DNA of 20,409 bases from contig CAYUIQ010000169.1 in assembly GCA_964444795.1 (NCBI GenBank), forward strand, positions 1 through 20,409, written 5' to 3'. Positions 7,530-15,900 of this stretch are shown here, in pieces. Position 1 is the stretch's first letter; every line of letters begins with the position of its first letter. This DNA comes from JABMRP01 sp964444795. Its GTDB lineage: Bacteria > Planctomycetota > Planctomycetia > Pirellulales > Thermoguttaceae. The notes beneath the pieces are model-generated. The model was given only the letters and a program-made list of their open reading frames with translations. It was not told the origin of the DNA and made no database searches. The position numbers were made by a program, and so were the translations under genes.

Positions 7530-8042
7530 GTGTCGACAATTTCCCAAGAGGCGACCACCGAGGAAACGGGCCTTTCCGAGGCAACCGGCTCGATGCAATT
7601 GGTCAGTTTCCGTTTGGCCGAAGAAGAATACGGGATCGAGATCACGAAGATTCGTGAGATCATCCTCATGGGCGAGATCACGCGCATCCCGCAGACGCCC
7701 CACTACGTGAAGGGCCTGATCAACCTCCGCAGCACGGTGATCCCGGTCATCGATTTGCGTGCCCGCTTCAGCCTGCCCGAGAACGAACTGACCGACGAAA
7801 GCCGCATCATGGTGCTCAACGTGGCCGACAAGACGATCGGGATCGTCGTCGACGCGGTGAGCGAGGTGCTGCGGGTATCGAACGACCATATCGCCCCGCC
7901 GCCGCCGACGGTGGCCGGCTTGGGGCGCGAGTACCTGACCGGACTGGTCAAGCTCGACGATCGCCTGTTGATCCTGTTGGATATCGACCGGATCTTCCAG
8001 GAGGAAGAAGAAGTGCTGCAAAGCGTCACCGAGCAGCGATAA
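7530..8042 (+). CDS. cheW: CheW-like chemotaxis coupling protein
   Basis: 170 residues starting at a GTG (7530) with GGAGG 6 nt upstream. After a roughly 20-residue polar, acidic tail, the CheW domain covers most of the protein: LVSFRLAEEEYGIEITKIREII, RIPQTPHYVKGLINLRSTVIPVIDLR, ESRIMVLNVADKTIGIVVDAVSEVL and LTGLVKLDDRLLILLDIDRI. All are typical of the two beta-barrel subdomains that link chemoreceptors to the CheA kinase. No CheA, receptor, CheR or CheB gene lies nearby, so this is a stand-alone gene whose partners are elsewhere. The acidic EEEEVLQSVTEQR tail is ordinary. A strong terminator follows directly, so it is probably monocistronic. Confidence 0.95.
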   Translation: MSTISQEATTEETGLSEATGSMQLVSFRLAEEEYGIEITKIREIILMGEITRIPQTPHYVKGLINLRSTVIPVIDLRARFSLPENELTDESRIMVLNVADKTIGIVVDAVSEVLRVSNDHIAPPPPTVAGLGREYLTGLVKLDDRLLILLDIDRIFQEEEEVLQSVTEQR

Positions 8043-8069
8043 GCCGACGCACAAACATCGCCGAATACC

Positions 8070-8098
8070 AAGCCCCTGGTTCTGCCGGGGGCTTTTTT
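8070..8098 (+). terminator. Rho-independent terminator after cheW
   Basis: The stem AAGCCCCTGG / CCGGGGGCTT (10 bp with one G-U pair) has a TTCTG loop and is followed by a run of T residues. It lies 27 nt after the cheW stop. The same sequence (AGCCCCTGGCTCTGCCGGGG) recurs at 12839-12860 inside a coding region, so the terminator is made from a dispersed repeat. Confidence 0.9.
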
Positions 8099-8158
8099 GA
8101 TGGTGCTTCCAGGATGTCCGGAAGACACGGCCCATGGCACCCGGCAAGCGAACTCGTT

Positions 8159-8186
8159 GGCCGTCCCTCGCTTACGCTTCGGGTTA
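8159..8186 (-). repeat. Dispersed repeat, copy 2 (inverted; CCCGAAGCGTAAGCGAGGGA type)
   Basis: Inverse copy of the repeat at 1724-1750, differing at one base in the core (GTAAG versus GTCAG). It lies between the cheW terminator and the 3' end of the sialidase-like gene. Confidence 0.7.
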
Positions 8187-8210
8187 CCATCCGCATGTCA
8201 GCAGCCTGGC

Positions 8211-9374
8211 TTACCCTTCGATTTTCCACCGCGCCTGGCGCAACACGGCATGCGACGACCCGCGCATCCGCTCGTACCAAACCGACAGCAGCGAACCGTC
8301 GGCCAATTGCACGGTCGACGGATACCCAAGATCGCCGGTCGGCCCGTCGCCGGAAAGGATGATCGGCTCCGACCAGGTGCGTCCGCCGTCCTGGCTCACC
8401 CGCGCCTGGTTACCCAGCGGCCCGCGACGGTGGCCGTAGGTCATCAGGAGCCGGTCGTCGGCCAGCCGCAACAAGTGCGAGGGCAGTCCCCACACGCCGA
8501 TCGAATGGGGCACCGACCACGTCTTGCCGCCGTCGGCCGACTCGCATTGCAGGGTTTCTCCGGAGTTCGTCTTGTTGTGGTTTCGGATCTGCACGATCAA
8601 ACGGCCGTCGGCCGCTTCGGCGGCGTGCAATTCGTGATAGCTGTTGTGGTCGTCGCCCGCTCGGGTGGGGATGGTCGCCAGCCAGGTCCACGTCCGGCCG
8701 TCGTCGGTCGATTGGCAAACGCCGATCCGATGGTCGCCGTGCCAAAGTTCCTTGCCGGCGTAGAGTTGCCGCCCATCGGCCAGTTGCACCGGTCCGTGGG
8801 GACTGTTGACTCCGCAACGGTACGGCTTGCTCCACGTCTTGCCACCGTCGGTCGAGCGGAGCATCCACTCGCCCAGTTGGGCTTTGCGCTGCTCGGCCGA
8901 GAGCCGCCGGTGAGCCTCTTGCCATCGCTTCAGCCGCTCGGCCGGCCAGGTGCCGCTCTTTTCGGCCCGGGCGAGAATCGGCTCGTAGGCTAGCGAGGTA
9001 AACGTGGTGACCAGCAAGGTGCCTTGGTCGGTTTCCAGCACGCCGGCGTCGCGGTCGTCGATGGGCGTATCCATCAGCACTCGCGCGGGGCTCCAGGTAC
9101 GGCCGTCATCGTCGGAGTGCATTAACTCGACCCGGCCGAACGGACAGACGTGGGCTTCGCGCCCGCCGGAGCAGACGACCAGCAGTTGTCCGTCCCGGCG
9201 CCGGGCCACGGTCGGCCAGCCGTGATACAGGTCGGGCTGTCGACTGATCACGGTCGTTTCGGAGATCACGGCACGCGGCGGCTCGGCGCCACTTCGACCC
9301 GTGCCAAGCAGGGCCCAAATCGTGGCGGCCCCGGTTCCTTGAAGCATCTGTCGGCGATTGATGTGGTTAGCCAT
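8211..9374 (-). CDS. Exported sialidase-like (BNR / Asp-box) protein
   Basis: 387 residues from the ATG at 9374, with GGAGAA upstream. The N-terminus has a twin-arginine-type signal (NRRQML, Arg7-Arg8, then a hydrophobic stretch to about residue 25). Five Asp boxes of the S-x-D-x-G-x-T-W type are spaced along the protein, at roughly residues 87, 174, 222, 279 and 327, as expected for a six-bladed sialidase beta-propeller. The C-terminal LGYPSTVQLADGSLLSVWYE, with its Tyr-Glu pair, matches the last blade of bacterial sialidase-like enzymes. The usual function is removal of terminal sialic acid or related sugars outside the cytoplasm, but many planctomycete members have unproven activity. The gene lies downstream of the permease on the same strand but across a terminator, so it is probably transcribed separately. 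Confidence 0.9.
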   Translation of the reverse strand: MANHINRRQMLQGTGAATIWALLGTGRSGAEPPRAVISETTVISRQPDLYHGWPTVARRRDGQLLVVCSGGREAHVCPFGRVELMHSDDDGRTWSPARVLMDTPIDDRDAGVLETDQGTLLVTTFTSLAYEPILARAEKSGTWPAERLKRWQEAHRRLSAEQRKAQLGEWMLRSTDGGKTWSKPYRCGVNSPHGPVQLADGRQLYAGKELWHGDHRIGVCQSTDDGRTWTWLATIPTRAGDDHNSYHELHAAEAADGRLIVQIRNHNKTNSGETLQCESADGGKTWSVPHSIGVWGLPSHLLRLADDRLLMTYGHRRGPLGNQARVSQDGGRTWSEPIILSGDGPTGDLGYPSTVQLADGSLLSVWYERMRGSSHAVLRQARWKIEG

Positions 9375-9515
9375 GGCGTTCTCCGGGAGTCGGCGTTTTG
9401 TAGTAGGGGCCCTTCATGGTAGGCGATCGCAAGCCGAGAGGAAAGCGGTGGGCGATAACGAGTCGCTCATGAGTAGCAGGGCCGATTGCCTGCGACCGGC
9501 CGAATCGCGACAAAT

Positions 9516-9573
9516 CCCGTCGCTCCCCGACGGGGCTAACCGGGATTACTCCTAGCCCTGGGAATAATCCGGG
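9516..9573. repeat. Hairpin-rich intergenic repeat block
   Basis: The first hairpin is CCCGTCG / CGACGGG (9516-9522 and 9528-9534). The second pairs CCGGGATTACTCC (9540-9552) with GGAATAATCCGGG (9561-9573), with two mismatched positions. GGGCTAACC occurs as a direct repeat on the left flank of the second hairpin and at its right end. The composition resembles planctomycete dispersed repeats, but no second copy is in this window. Confidence 0.5.
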
Positions 9574-9610
9574 CTAACCATGACGCCCTCCCCGAAATTC
9601 CCGCATGACC

Positions 9611-9644
9611 GAAAGAAAAACGCGGCCTGCCCTGGCAGGCCGCG
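9611..9644 (-). terminator. Rho-independent terminator of the permease gene
   Basis: On the minus strand, the 10-bp GC-rich stem CGCGGCCTGC / GCAGGCCGCG (plus-strand 9621-9630 and 9635-9644, 4-nt loop) is followed by TTTTTCTTTC. It begins about 30 nt after the permease stop codon at 9676. Confidence 0.9.
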
Positions 9645-9675
9645 TGTGTGGGTTTCGATCGAGTGGCTATCGCAA

Positions 9676-11139
9676 CTACTCGGCGGCGGGTTCGGAGTCG
9701 GCAGCGGACATCTCCAGCTTCTCGCTTTCCATCCCCGCCTTGGCCAGGATGACGTAGAGGACGAAACCGGTCGCCAGGGCCGCCAGTGGCGGGCACGGTA
9801 CGACGCCGGCCATCCCGGGAATCACGTCGCCAGCCAAGCCAACCACCGCGCCGACGATCCAGGAAATCCATCCGGCCAGATTGAAACTGGCCCGCGGACC
9901 AGCCCATTTCTTGCCGGACAGAAGGAAGTCGGCGGCCATGGCGCCGCATACGGGGCCAAAGGTGGCGCCGATCAACCCGAAGAACCCCGGTGCATCACCG
10001 ATGATGCCGGTTACCGCCAGCACAATCCCCACGGCCGTGCCGATACCCACCGAAACAAACGGATTGACCTTGGGCATCGTGGTCCGGAAGCTGTTGGCGG
10101 CGATAAAGGCGGAGAAACAGGCCGGCGGGAACGAGGAAATGGCCAGCAGGACCGTGATCGGCCTGACCGAACCTTCACCCAGGATATCGCCCATCAACTC
10201 AATCGGGTTGAAGTTGCCCATGTTTGCCGCGGAGATCATTCCCCCGCCATAGGCTCCGGCGATGACCAGCACGGCCAGTCCGCAAGAGACGATTGTTGCC
10301 AGGGCAACACCGGTCAAACCGCCCAGTTGAACGTCCTTATCATCGCGGTTGTTCGAAGCAATATCCGTTCCCGCGGCACCGGCTGTGGCGAAGAATCCGG
10401 CAATCGCGGCCGCGAGCCAGATGATCACGCTCACGCCCGAGAGTGGGTCCTTCTTCTCTTCGGCCGGCTTCGCTTCGGCGTCCTTATCTCCATCCGCATC
10501 GGCGGCGGCCTTCTCGGCGGCGGCGGAGGCGTCGATCATCTTCTGCTTGTCGAAGTCACCCAGCCCGCCAATTGTGGCGAAGAACATCGCGATCAGCAGG
10601 ACCAAGCAGATCAGGGGCAAGAAGCTGGCCACGCGGGCGACGTACTGGATGCCCTTGAGACCGACAAACGCCGCCGAGATGCCCCAGACGGCCGCTATGA
10701 TCCCGTGGATCGGCCCGGGTACGAGGACTTTGCTCCCCTCGGCATCCAACCCGATTTTAAACGCCTGACAAAGCATCACGGAAACGAAAAAGCAGTTGAA
10801 CGCCAGCCAGCCGAATTGCAGCAATCCCATCAGCAGACCGGGCATGAACAGGCCGCCTTTCACTCCGTAGGTCGACGTGCCTACGACGTAAAGCGGCAAT
10901 CCCGTGCGCATACCCAGCAAAGCGGGTACGAGATAGAACAGGAAGTGGCAGACCAGGGCCGCCAGGACGATACCCAATAGCGCCGGCATGATTCCCGCCG
11001 CCAGCACGCCGCCGGGACCCCCGCTGCCCACCGGAATCGCCTGCCAGAAAGCAAACCACAGCATAATGCCCGCGTAGGTCTGCGCGGTGTTCTTGTACCA
11101 CGGCGCGCGACTGCCTTGCGGCACGGGCTGCGCCGACAT
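9676..11139 (-). CDS. NCS1-type (cytosine/purine permease-like) transporter
   Basis: 487 residues with about twelve hydrophobic segments. The N-terminus RAPWYKNTAQTYAGIMLWFA resembles the first helix region of CodB-like NCS1 permeases, and the overall length fits that family. Such proteins import nucleobases or related compounds with Na+ or H+ across the cytoplasmic membrane; the substrate here is unknown. Unusual is a charged Ala/Asp/Glu/Lys-rich insert (about residues 194-233) between helices. The ATG at 11139 begins the conserved frame but has no Shine-Dalgarno sequence nearby. A good AGGAGG lies 28 nt upstream, ideally placed for an ATG at 11161 that is in another frame. In-frame codons between 11139 and an upstream TGA contain no other start. 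The gene ends in its own terminator. Confidence 0.82.
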   Translation of the reverse strand: MSAQPVPQGSRAPWYKNTAQTYAGIMLWFAFWQAIPVGSGGPGGVLAAGIMPALLGIVLAALVCHFLFYLVPALLGMRTGLPLYVVGTSTYGVKGGLFMPGLLMGLLQFGWLAFNCFFVSVMLCQAFKIGLDAEGSKVLVPGPIHGIIAAVWGISAAFVGLKGIQYVARVASFLPLICLVLLIAMFFATIGGLGDFDKQKMIDASAAAEKAAADADGDKDAEAKPAEEKKDPLSGVSVIIWLAAAIAGFFATAGAAGTDIASNNRDDKDVQLGGLTGVALATIVSCGLAVLVIAGAYGGGMISAANMGNFNPIELMGDILGEGSVRPITVLLAISSFPPACFSAFIAANSFRTTMPKVNPFVSVGIGTAVGIVLAVTGIIGDAPGFFGLIGATFGPVCGAMAADFLLSGKKWAGPRASFNLAGWISWIVGAVVGLAGDVIPGMAGVVPCPPLAALATGFVLYVILAKAGMESEKLEMSAADSEPAAE

Positions 11140-11274
11140 AGTCTGGTAAAGCTGATGCCATCAGTGTCCTCCTGAAAATGAAAATACGGTGGATAGACGC
11201 CCCCCGCCATGGCGGCTATCGTGATGGAGCAACCACCCGGGTTGCTAGCAACGCTGTCATGGCGTGAACCTGAC

Positions 11275-11302
11275 AATATACCCACTTGGCGCGGGAAGTA
11301 AA
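11275..11302 (-). promoter_or_regulatory. Candidate promoter of the permease gene
   Basis: On the minus strand TTTACT (11297-11302), a 16-nt spacer and TATATT (11275-11280). The -10 is strong (5 of 6), the -35 fair (4 of 6). The leader to the ATG would be about 130 nt. Pattern-based only. Confidence 0.4.
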
Positions 11303-11337
11303 CCATTTCGGGGGATTGGTTTGGGGCGTTGTCCATT

Positions 11338-11465
11338 CGGCTCCTCTCCCTCTGGGTGAGGAAGGCGAGGGCAGCGAGCCAGGTGAGGGCTTTTGGCGCA
11401 AGAGAGGACCTCTGCGTTACTCGACGGCCCTCACCCCAACCCTCTCCCAGAGGGAGAGGGAGCAG
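11338..11465. repeat. Inverted pair of CTCTCCCTCTGGG-type repeats
   Basis: The left copy (11338-11374) contains CCTCTCCCTCTGGGTGAGG. The right copy (11427-11465) contains CCCTCACCCCAACCCTCTCC followed by CAGAGGGAGAGGGAG and is itself a hairpin around CTCTCCCAGAGGGAGAG. The two copies are partly inverse complements of each other. This repeat type, common in several GC-rich phyla, is usually intergenic. Confidence 0.6.
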
Positions 11466-11527
11466 AACTTGCCGCCCAACCCACCATGCCGTACCACGGA
11501 CACCCCCCTGTCGGCGCGGAATCCGCC

Positions 11528-11557
11528 TTGACCGTACCACCTTTTACGGGGTAGCAT
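11528..11557 (+). promoter_or_regulatory. Candidate promoter of the glycosyltransferase gene
   Basis: TTGACC (11528-11533, 5 of 6), an 18-nt spacer and TAGCAT (11552-11557, 4 of 6), placed 37 nt upstream of the ATG at 11595. Pattern-based only. Confidence 0.4.
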
Positions 11558-11594
11558 ACCGCGTTTCTCTCCAGAAACCCCCTGCGTTCGGCCC

Positions 11595-12872
11595 ATGAAT
11601 ATCCGCACCGCCACGCTCCTGGGTTCGATTCTGGCGGTGGCTTTGCTGCTGCGTATGGCAGCGGGTATGCTCTGGCAGGAACGGCTTGCCGGGCAGTTCG
11701 GGTTCGGCGACAGCGAGAGTTATTGGGTCCTGGCGGGAACGATCGCAGGGGGCACACCGTATCAGTATGGTACGATCGGCGGACGCGTGTTTCGCACGCC
11801 CGGCTATCCGGCGCTGCTGGCACCGGTGTTCGTGTTCGGCGGTGATGACCCGCCGGTTGCTTGGGCAAGAGCGCTCAGCGCCGTGTTGGGTACTTTGGCG
11901 GTAGGAGGCGTATGGTGGCTGGCACGACAATTGTTCGACGCCCGATCGGCCTGGGTCGCCGCCGCGATGGTGGCCGTCTATCCTGGGGCGGTCGTCACCG
12001 GAGCACTCGTACTGAGCGAAGCGCCTTTTTGCCCGCTGATGGTATTGCAGCTTGCCCTTTGGACGGCCGCATGGCAAAGCGACGCGCCACGGCGGCGAGG
12101 TCTGCTGGCGATCGCGGCCGGGTTGACCGCCGGCGCGGCGACCCTGATGCGTCCGAGTTGGCTGCTGTTCACGCCGCTGGTCGTCGTTCTGGGAATCGTG
12201 GCCGGACGGGAGAATCGTCGGCGACATGCGTGGATCGGTTTGGGACTCATGGCCGGATTGGCGGCGGTGATGACACCCTGGTGGATCCGCAACGCCCGGG
12301 TGACGGGCCATTTCGTACCCACCACGCTCCAGGTCGGTGCCAGTCTTTACGACGGGCTGGGTCCGCAGGCCGACGGTTCGAGCAATCTGGATTTCGTCAC
12401 CGGCTTCATCGAATCGGAAGCAGCGGCCGAAGCACGCGGCGACGAACCGCTGGAAGTACGTCTCGATCGGCGTATGCGACAAGAAGCGTGGCGCTCGGCG
12501 GGTGCCGATCCGGGCCGGGCCGTTCGTTTGGCCGGGGTCAAGCTGGCGCGGATGTGGAACCTCTGGCCCAACGAGCCGAAGTTCTCCGCCTGGCCGGTGC
12601 GGCTGGTCGTCGCATGTACGTTCGTGCCGCTGTTACTGTTAGCGTTGATCGGAGCCTGGCGAACGGCTCACCGCGGCTGGCCGTATATACTCTGCTGGCT
12701 GCCGGCGGTCTACTTGACCGCGTTGCACGTTGTTTTCGTCAGTTCGATTCGCTATCGTCAGCCGGCGCTACTGCCGATGACCGTGCTGGCGGCCGCGGTG
12801 GTCGTCAAAATGAAAAGGAAATCATCATCACCCCCTTCAGCCCCTGGCTCTGCCGGGGGGCGACCTGAATAG
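11595..12872 (+). CDS. GT39-like (ArnT/PMT type) membrane glycosyltransferase
   Basis: 425 residues, polytopic, beginning with a transmembrane helix (TLLGSILAVALLLRMAAG). The first extramembrane loop has GFGDSESYW, with Asp39 and Glu41 as the acidic pair expected near the catalytic site of GT-C enzymes, and RTPGYPALLAP follows as in PMT_2/GT39 proteins. About nine to eleven hydrophobic helices can be seen; Arg-rich loops (RENRRRHAW, WWIRNARV) face the cytoplasm. These enzymes move a sugar from a polyprenyl-phosphate donor to lipid or protein at the outer face of the membrane; acceptor and sugar are unknown here. The last dozen residues (SAPGSAGGRPE) are encoded by a dispersed repeat also used as the cheW terminator, so the original C-terminus may have been replaced. 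The stop TAG is in frame with the next gene. Confidence 0.85.
   Translation: MNIRTATLLGSILAVALLLRMAAGMLWQERLAGQFGFGDSESYWVLAGTIAGGTPYQYGTIGGRVFRTPGYPALLAPVFVFGGDDPPVAWARALSAVLGTLAVGGVWWLARQLFDARSAWVAAAMVAVYPGAVVTGALVLSEAPFCPLMVLQLALWTAAWQSDAPRRRGLLAIAAGLTAGAATLMRPSWLLFTPLVVVLGIVAGRENRRRHAWIGLGLMAGLAAVMTPWWIRNARVTGHFVPTTLQVGASLYDGLGPQADGSSNLDFVTGFIESEAAAEARGDEPLEVRLDRRMRQEAWRSAGADPGRAVRLAGVKLARMWNLWPNEPKFSAWPVRLVVACTFVPLLLLALIGAWRTAHRGWPYILCWLPAVYLTALHVVFVSSIRYRQPALLPMTVLAAAVVVKMKRKSSSPPSAPGSAGGRPE
12839..12860 (+). repeat. Dispersed AGCCCCTGG-CTCTGCC-GGGG repeat inside a coding region
   Basis: AGCCCCTGGCTCTGCCGGGG matches the cheW terminator sequence at 8071-8090 except for one base in the loop (C for T). 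Here it lies in the last codons of the glycosyltransferase gene, without the T tract that follows the other copy. Confidence 0.75.
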
Positions 12873-12965
12873 CTCGGGCAACCATGGAGGGTTTCGCCCA
12901 TCTTTTCCAAAACGGTCAACTCCTGTTGGTTCCTCTTCAAGGGGCTGCTCCTGGCGAGCATTGCC

Positions 12966-15900
12966 GTGGCGGTGGGCGTTGCGCTGCATTTCTACAATCG
13001 GGTCGACGAGGAGGTACGGCTGCGCGTCGAGCAGCACTTCGCGGCGCTCTATCCCGAGTTGACCGTGACGGTCGAGTCGGCCGAGTTGCGCGAGGGCGAG
13101 GGCATCCGCGTGCTGGGGCTCTCGATCGTCGAGCCGGGAGCGGCCGGTCCGCGGGCCGAGTTGTTTCGCGTGGAAGAGATGCTGTTGGCCTGTCGGGCCG
13201 ATCTGCAAGAACTCGTCGGCGGCCAGCCGGAGATCACTCGCGTGACGATCCACGGTCCGACGCTCCGGGTTACGCGCCGCCGCGACGGATCGTGGAGCAC
13301 GTCCCGGCTGTGGCCGTTACCCAAGGTCAACACCGGCGGCGACGTCCCTCCCGAAGTGGTGATCGAGGAGGGCGTCATCGAGATCTTCGATCCCCAGCGC
13401 AATCCGACGGCCCTGCTCACCTTGCGCGACGTCAATCTGACGATTAGCGAAGAAGGGGCCGAGCCGGGTGCGACGGATCAGCCGGCCTCGCGGGTGCGAA
13501 AGATCCGCGGCACGCTGGCCGGAGATCACTTGCGGCGGGCCGAACTGGCGGTGACCCTCCGGGGAGATGGCTCCGGCTGGGCGCTGGAAGGGAACGTCCA
13601 GGAACTGAAAATCTCGGCCAAAACCCGCGACGCGCTGCCCCGTGAACTGGCCGAGAAACTGGCCGTGCTCGGTTCGTTGCAGGGAGAGGGAAGTTTCGAT
13701 TTTCGGTTGCGTCACGACCCGGCGGCCGATCCCGTCGATCAGTTCGACTTCTCCGGCCGGTTGGCCCAAGGCCAACTCGACGATCCCCGGCTGGCGATTC
13801 CGTTGACCGACATGCATGCGACGATCCACGGCGATCACCGGGGATTCTCCATCGACGAGCTATTCGCCCGGGCGGGCCGCGCTACGGTACACGTCTCCGG
13901 CCAATTCACCGGCTATCACCCCGATAGCCCGCTGACCTTGACCGCCGAAGTGCGCCAGTTGGAACTCGACCGGCGGACGCTGCGCGTGGACGATCTGCCC
14001 GAGGCGCTGCGGCGTGGGTGGGGCCAATTCCTGCCCGCCGGGCGGATCGACGCCGACGTCAAGCTGGCCTTCGACGGACAACGCTGGCAACCCGAGCTAA
14101 CGATCCAGTGCCTCGACGTCTCGTTCAGCTACGAACCGTTTCCCTACCGCCTGGAGCGGGGCCAGGGAACGGTCGCGCTGGAGGACGACGTGCTGCGGCT
14201 GAACCTGACGGCCTTCAGTGGCGGGCAGCCGGTGCATTTATCCGCCGAACTGACCCATCCACTCGACTCGCCGACGGGCCGGTTCACCGCGCGGGCCAAC
14301 GAGGTGACGATCGACGACAAACTCCTGGGCGCTTTGGAGGAACGATCGCGCGCGTTGGTTGATTCGTTTCATCCCAGCGGCACGTTTCGCGTCCTTTACG
14401 AGGTGCGGTGGGATCGGCCCGACGAACCGCCGCATCAACACTTGCGTATCGAACCGACCGGCTGCGCGATTCGCTACGACAAATTCTCCTACCCGCTGAG
14501 CGACATTCGCAGTGGCGCTCTGGAGATGACCGACGATCGGTGGACGTTTCGAGGTCTGACGGGCACCAACGACACGGGAACGGTTCGCTGCAACGGCTAT
14601 GTGAATCCGACCCCCGCCGGTAGCGAGTTCTGGCTGGAACTGGTGGCCGACAATGTCCCCCTGGAAGAAGAACTCCGCGACGCCCTGCGCCCCGCCGAGC
14701 AACGGCTCTGGAACGAACTGCAATTGCGGGGCATGGTCAATCTGCGAACGACGATCCGCCGTCTGCCCAATCGGGACAAGGTGGACGTGAGCGTGTGGGT
14801 TCGCCCGCACGGCCGATGTACGTCGATCGAACCGGTCTATTTCCCCTACCGTCTGGAGGGACTGGACGGCGAAGTGATCTTCCGAAACGGCGAGATGAGT
14901 TGGCAGCGGTTGAAAGCCCGGCACGGCGACACGACGTTCACCTCCGGCGGATTCTGCCGGCTGATGGGTACGGAGGGTTGGCACCTGCGGCTTGACGGAA
15001 TCGCTTGGGACCGGTTCCGCGTGGACCGCGACTTGCTCAAGGCCCTACCCGACCGGCTGAAGAAGGGCCTCGGCGATCTCCATCTCCAAGGTTTGATGAA
15101 CCTGCACGGTTCGCTCGATTTGTACGGCGGTGGCGCTACGCCCAAGCCACTGCGAGGCAACTGGGACATGCGGATTGCGATGGATCAGGCGGGCCTCGAT
15201 TGCGGCGTCCGCTTGGCAAACGTGCATGGAGAACTGTCGCTGGTCGGTGGCTTCGACGGAAAACGCTTCCAGTCGCGCGGCGAGCTGGATATCGATTCGG
15301 TCACCTTCAAGGATTTCCAATTCACCCAAGTGCTCGGGCCGATCTGGATCGACGACGGACGCCTGCTGCTGGGTACTTGGGTTGACCGTCCACTCCCGGG
15401 CCAATCGCCGGGCAGCGCCGTTAAGCCGCGGGGCGTTAAGCCGCGGCCGGTCACCGCCCGATTTCATGGCGGGCTGGTGCAAGGCGACGCCTGGGTGGAA
15501 TTGGGCGAAGTGCCCCGCTACGGCATCCATGCCACCCTGTCGCAGTGTGATCTGACCCGCTTCGCCCATGAGGCAATCGCCGGAAGGCAACACCTCAAAG
15601 GGAAAATCTACGCGATGGTCGACTTGCAAGGGTCGGGACGAAGCATCAACGGCCTGACCGGCAACGGCACGGTTCAGCTTCGCAACGGCGACGTCGCCGA
15701 ACTGCCCCTGATGGTCGGCCTGTTGAGAATTCTCAGCGCCAGAGTGCCCGATACGAGCGGCTTCAACGAAAGCGACGTCGATTTCATCATCCGCGGAAAC
15801 CACATCGACTTGCCGCGGATCCGCATCAGCGGCGACACCATCAGCCTCTGGGGCAAGGGCGAGGCAAACTTCCAGTCGGAAATCGACTTGGATTTCCGCA

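Larger units (their letters stand above)
9375..9675. other. Intergenic DNA between permease and sialidase-like genes
   Basis: About 300 nt without a supported gene. It holds the permease terminator (9611-9644) and a repeat-like block with two hairpins (9516-9573). The rest shows no further structure beyond the ribosome-binding site of the sialidase-like gene. Confidence 0.6.
11140..11594. other. 455-bp divergent intergenic region
   Basis: It separates the minus-strand permease from the plus-strand glycosyltransferase. No gene of its own is supported. It holds the AGGAGG motif near 11171, a candidate promoter facing each gene, and an inverted repeat pair at 11338-11465. Confidence 0.6.

Noticed and set aside
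7182..8147. Minus-strand frame (321 codons) across cheW
   Set aside because: It crosses the palindromic repeat and the terminator and is antisense to a clear CheW.
9580..10980. Plus-strand frame (466 codons)
   Set aside because: Antisense to the permease; His/Asp/Gln/Gly-rich composition typical of a reverse reading of membrane-protein codons.
12884..13447. ATG-12884 frame (MEGFAHLFQ...) as the start of the AsmA-like gene
   Set aside because: The translation soon becomes Arg/Gly-rich and is in a different frame; only an indel could join it to the real protein.
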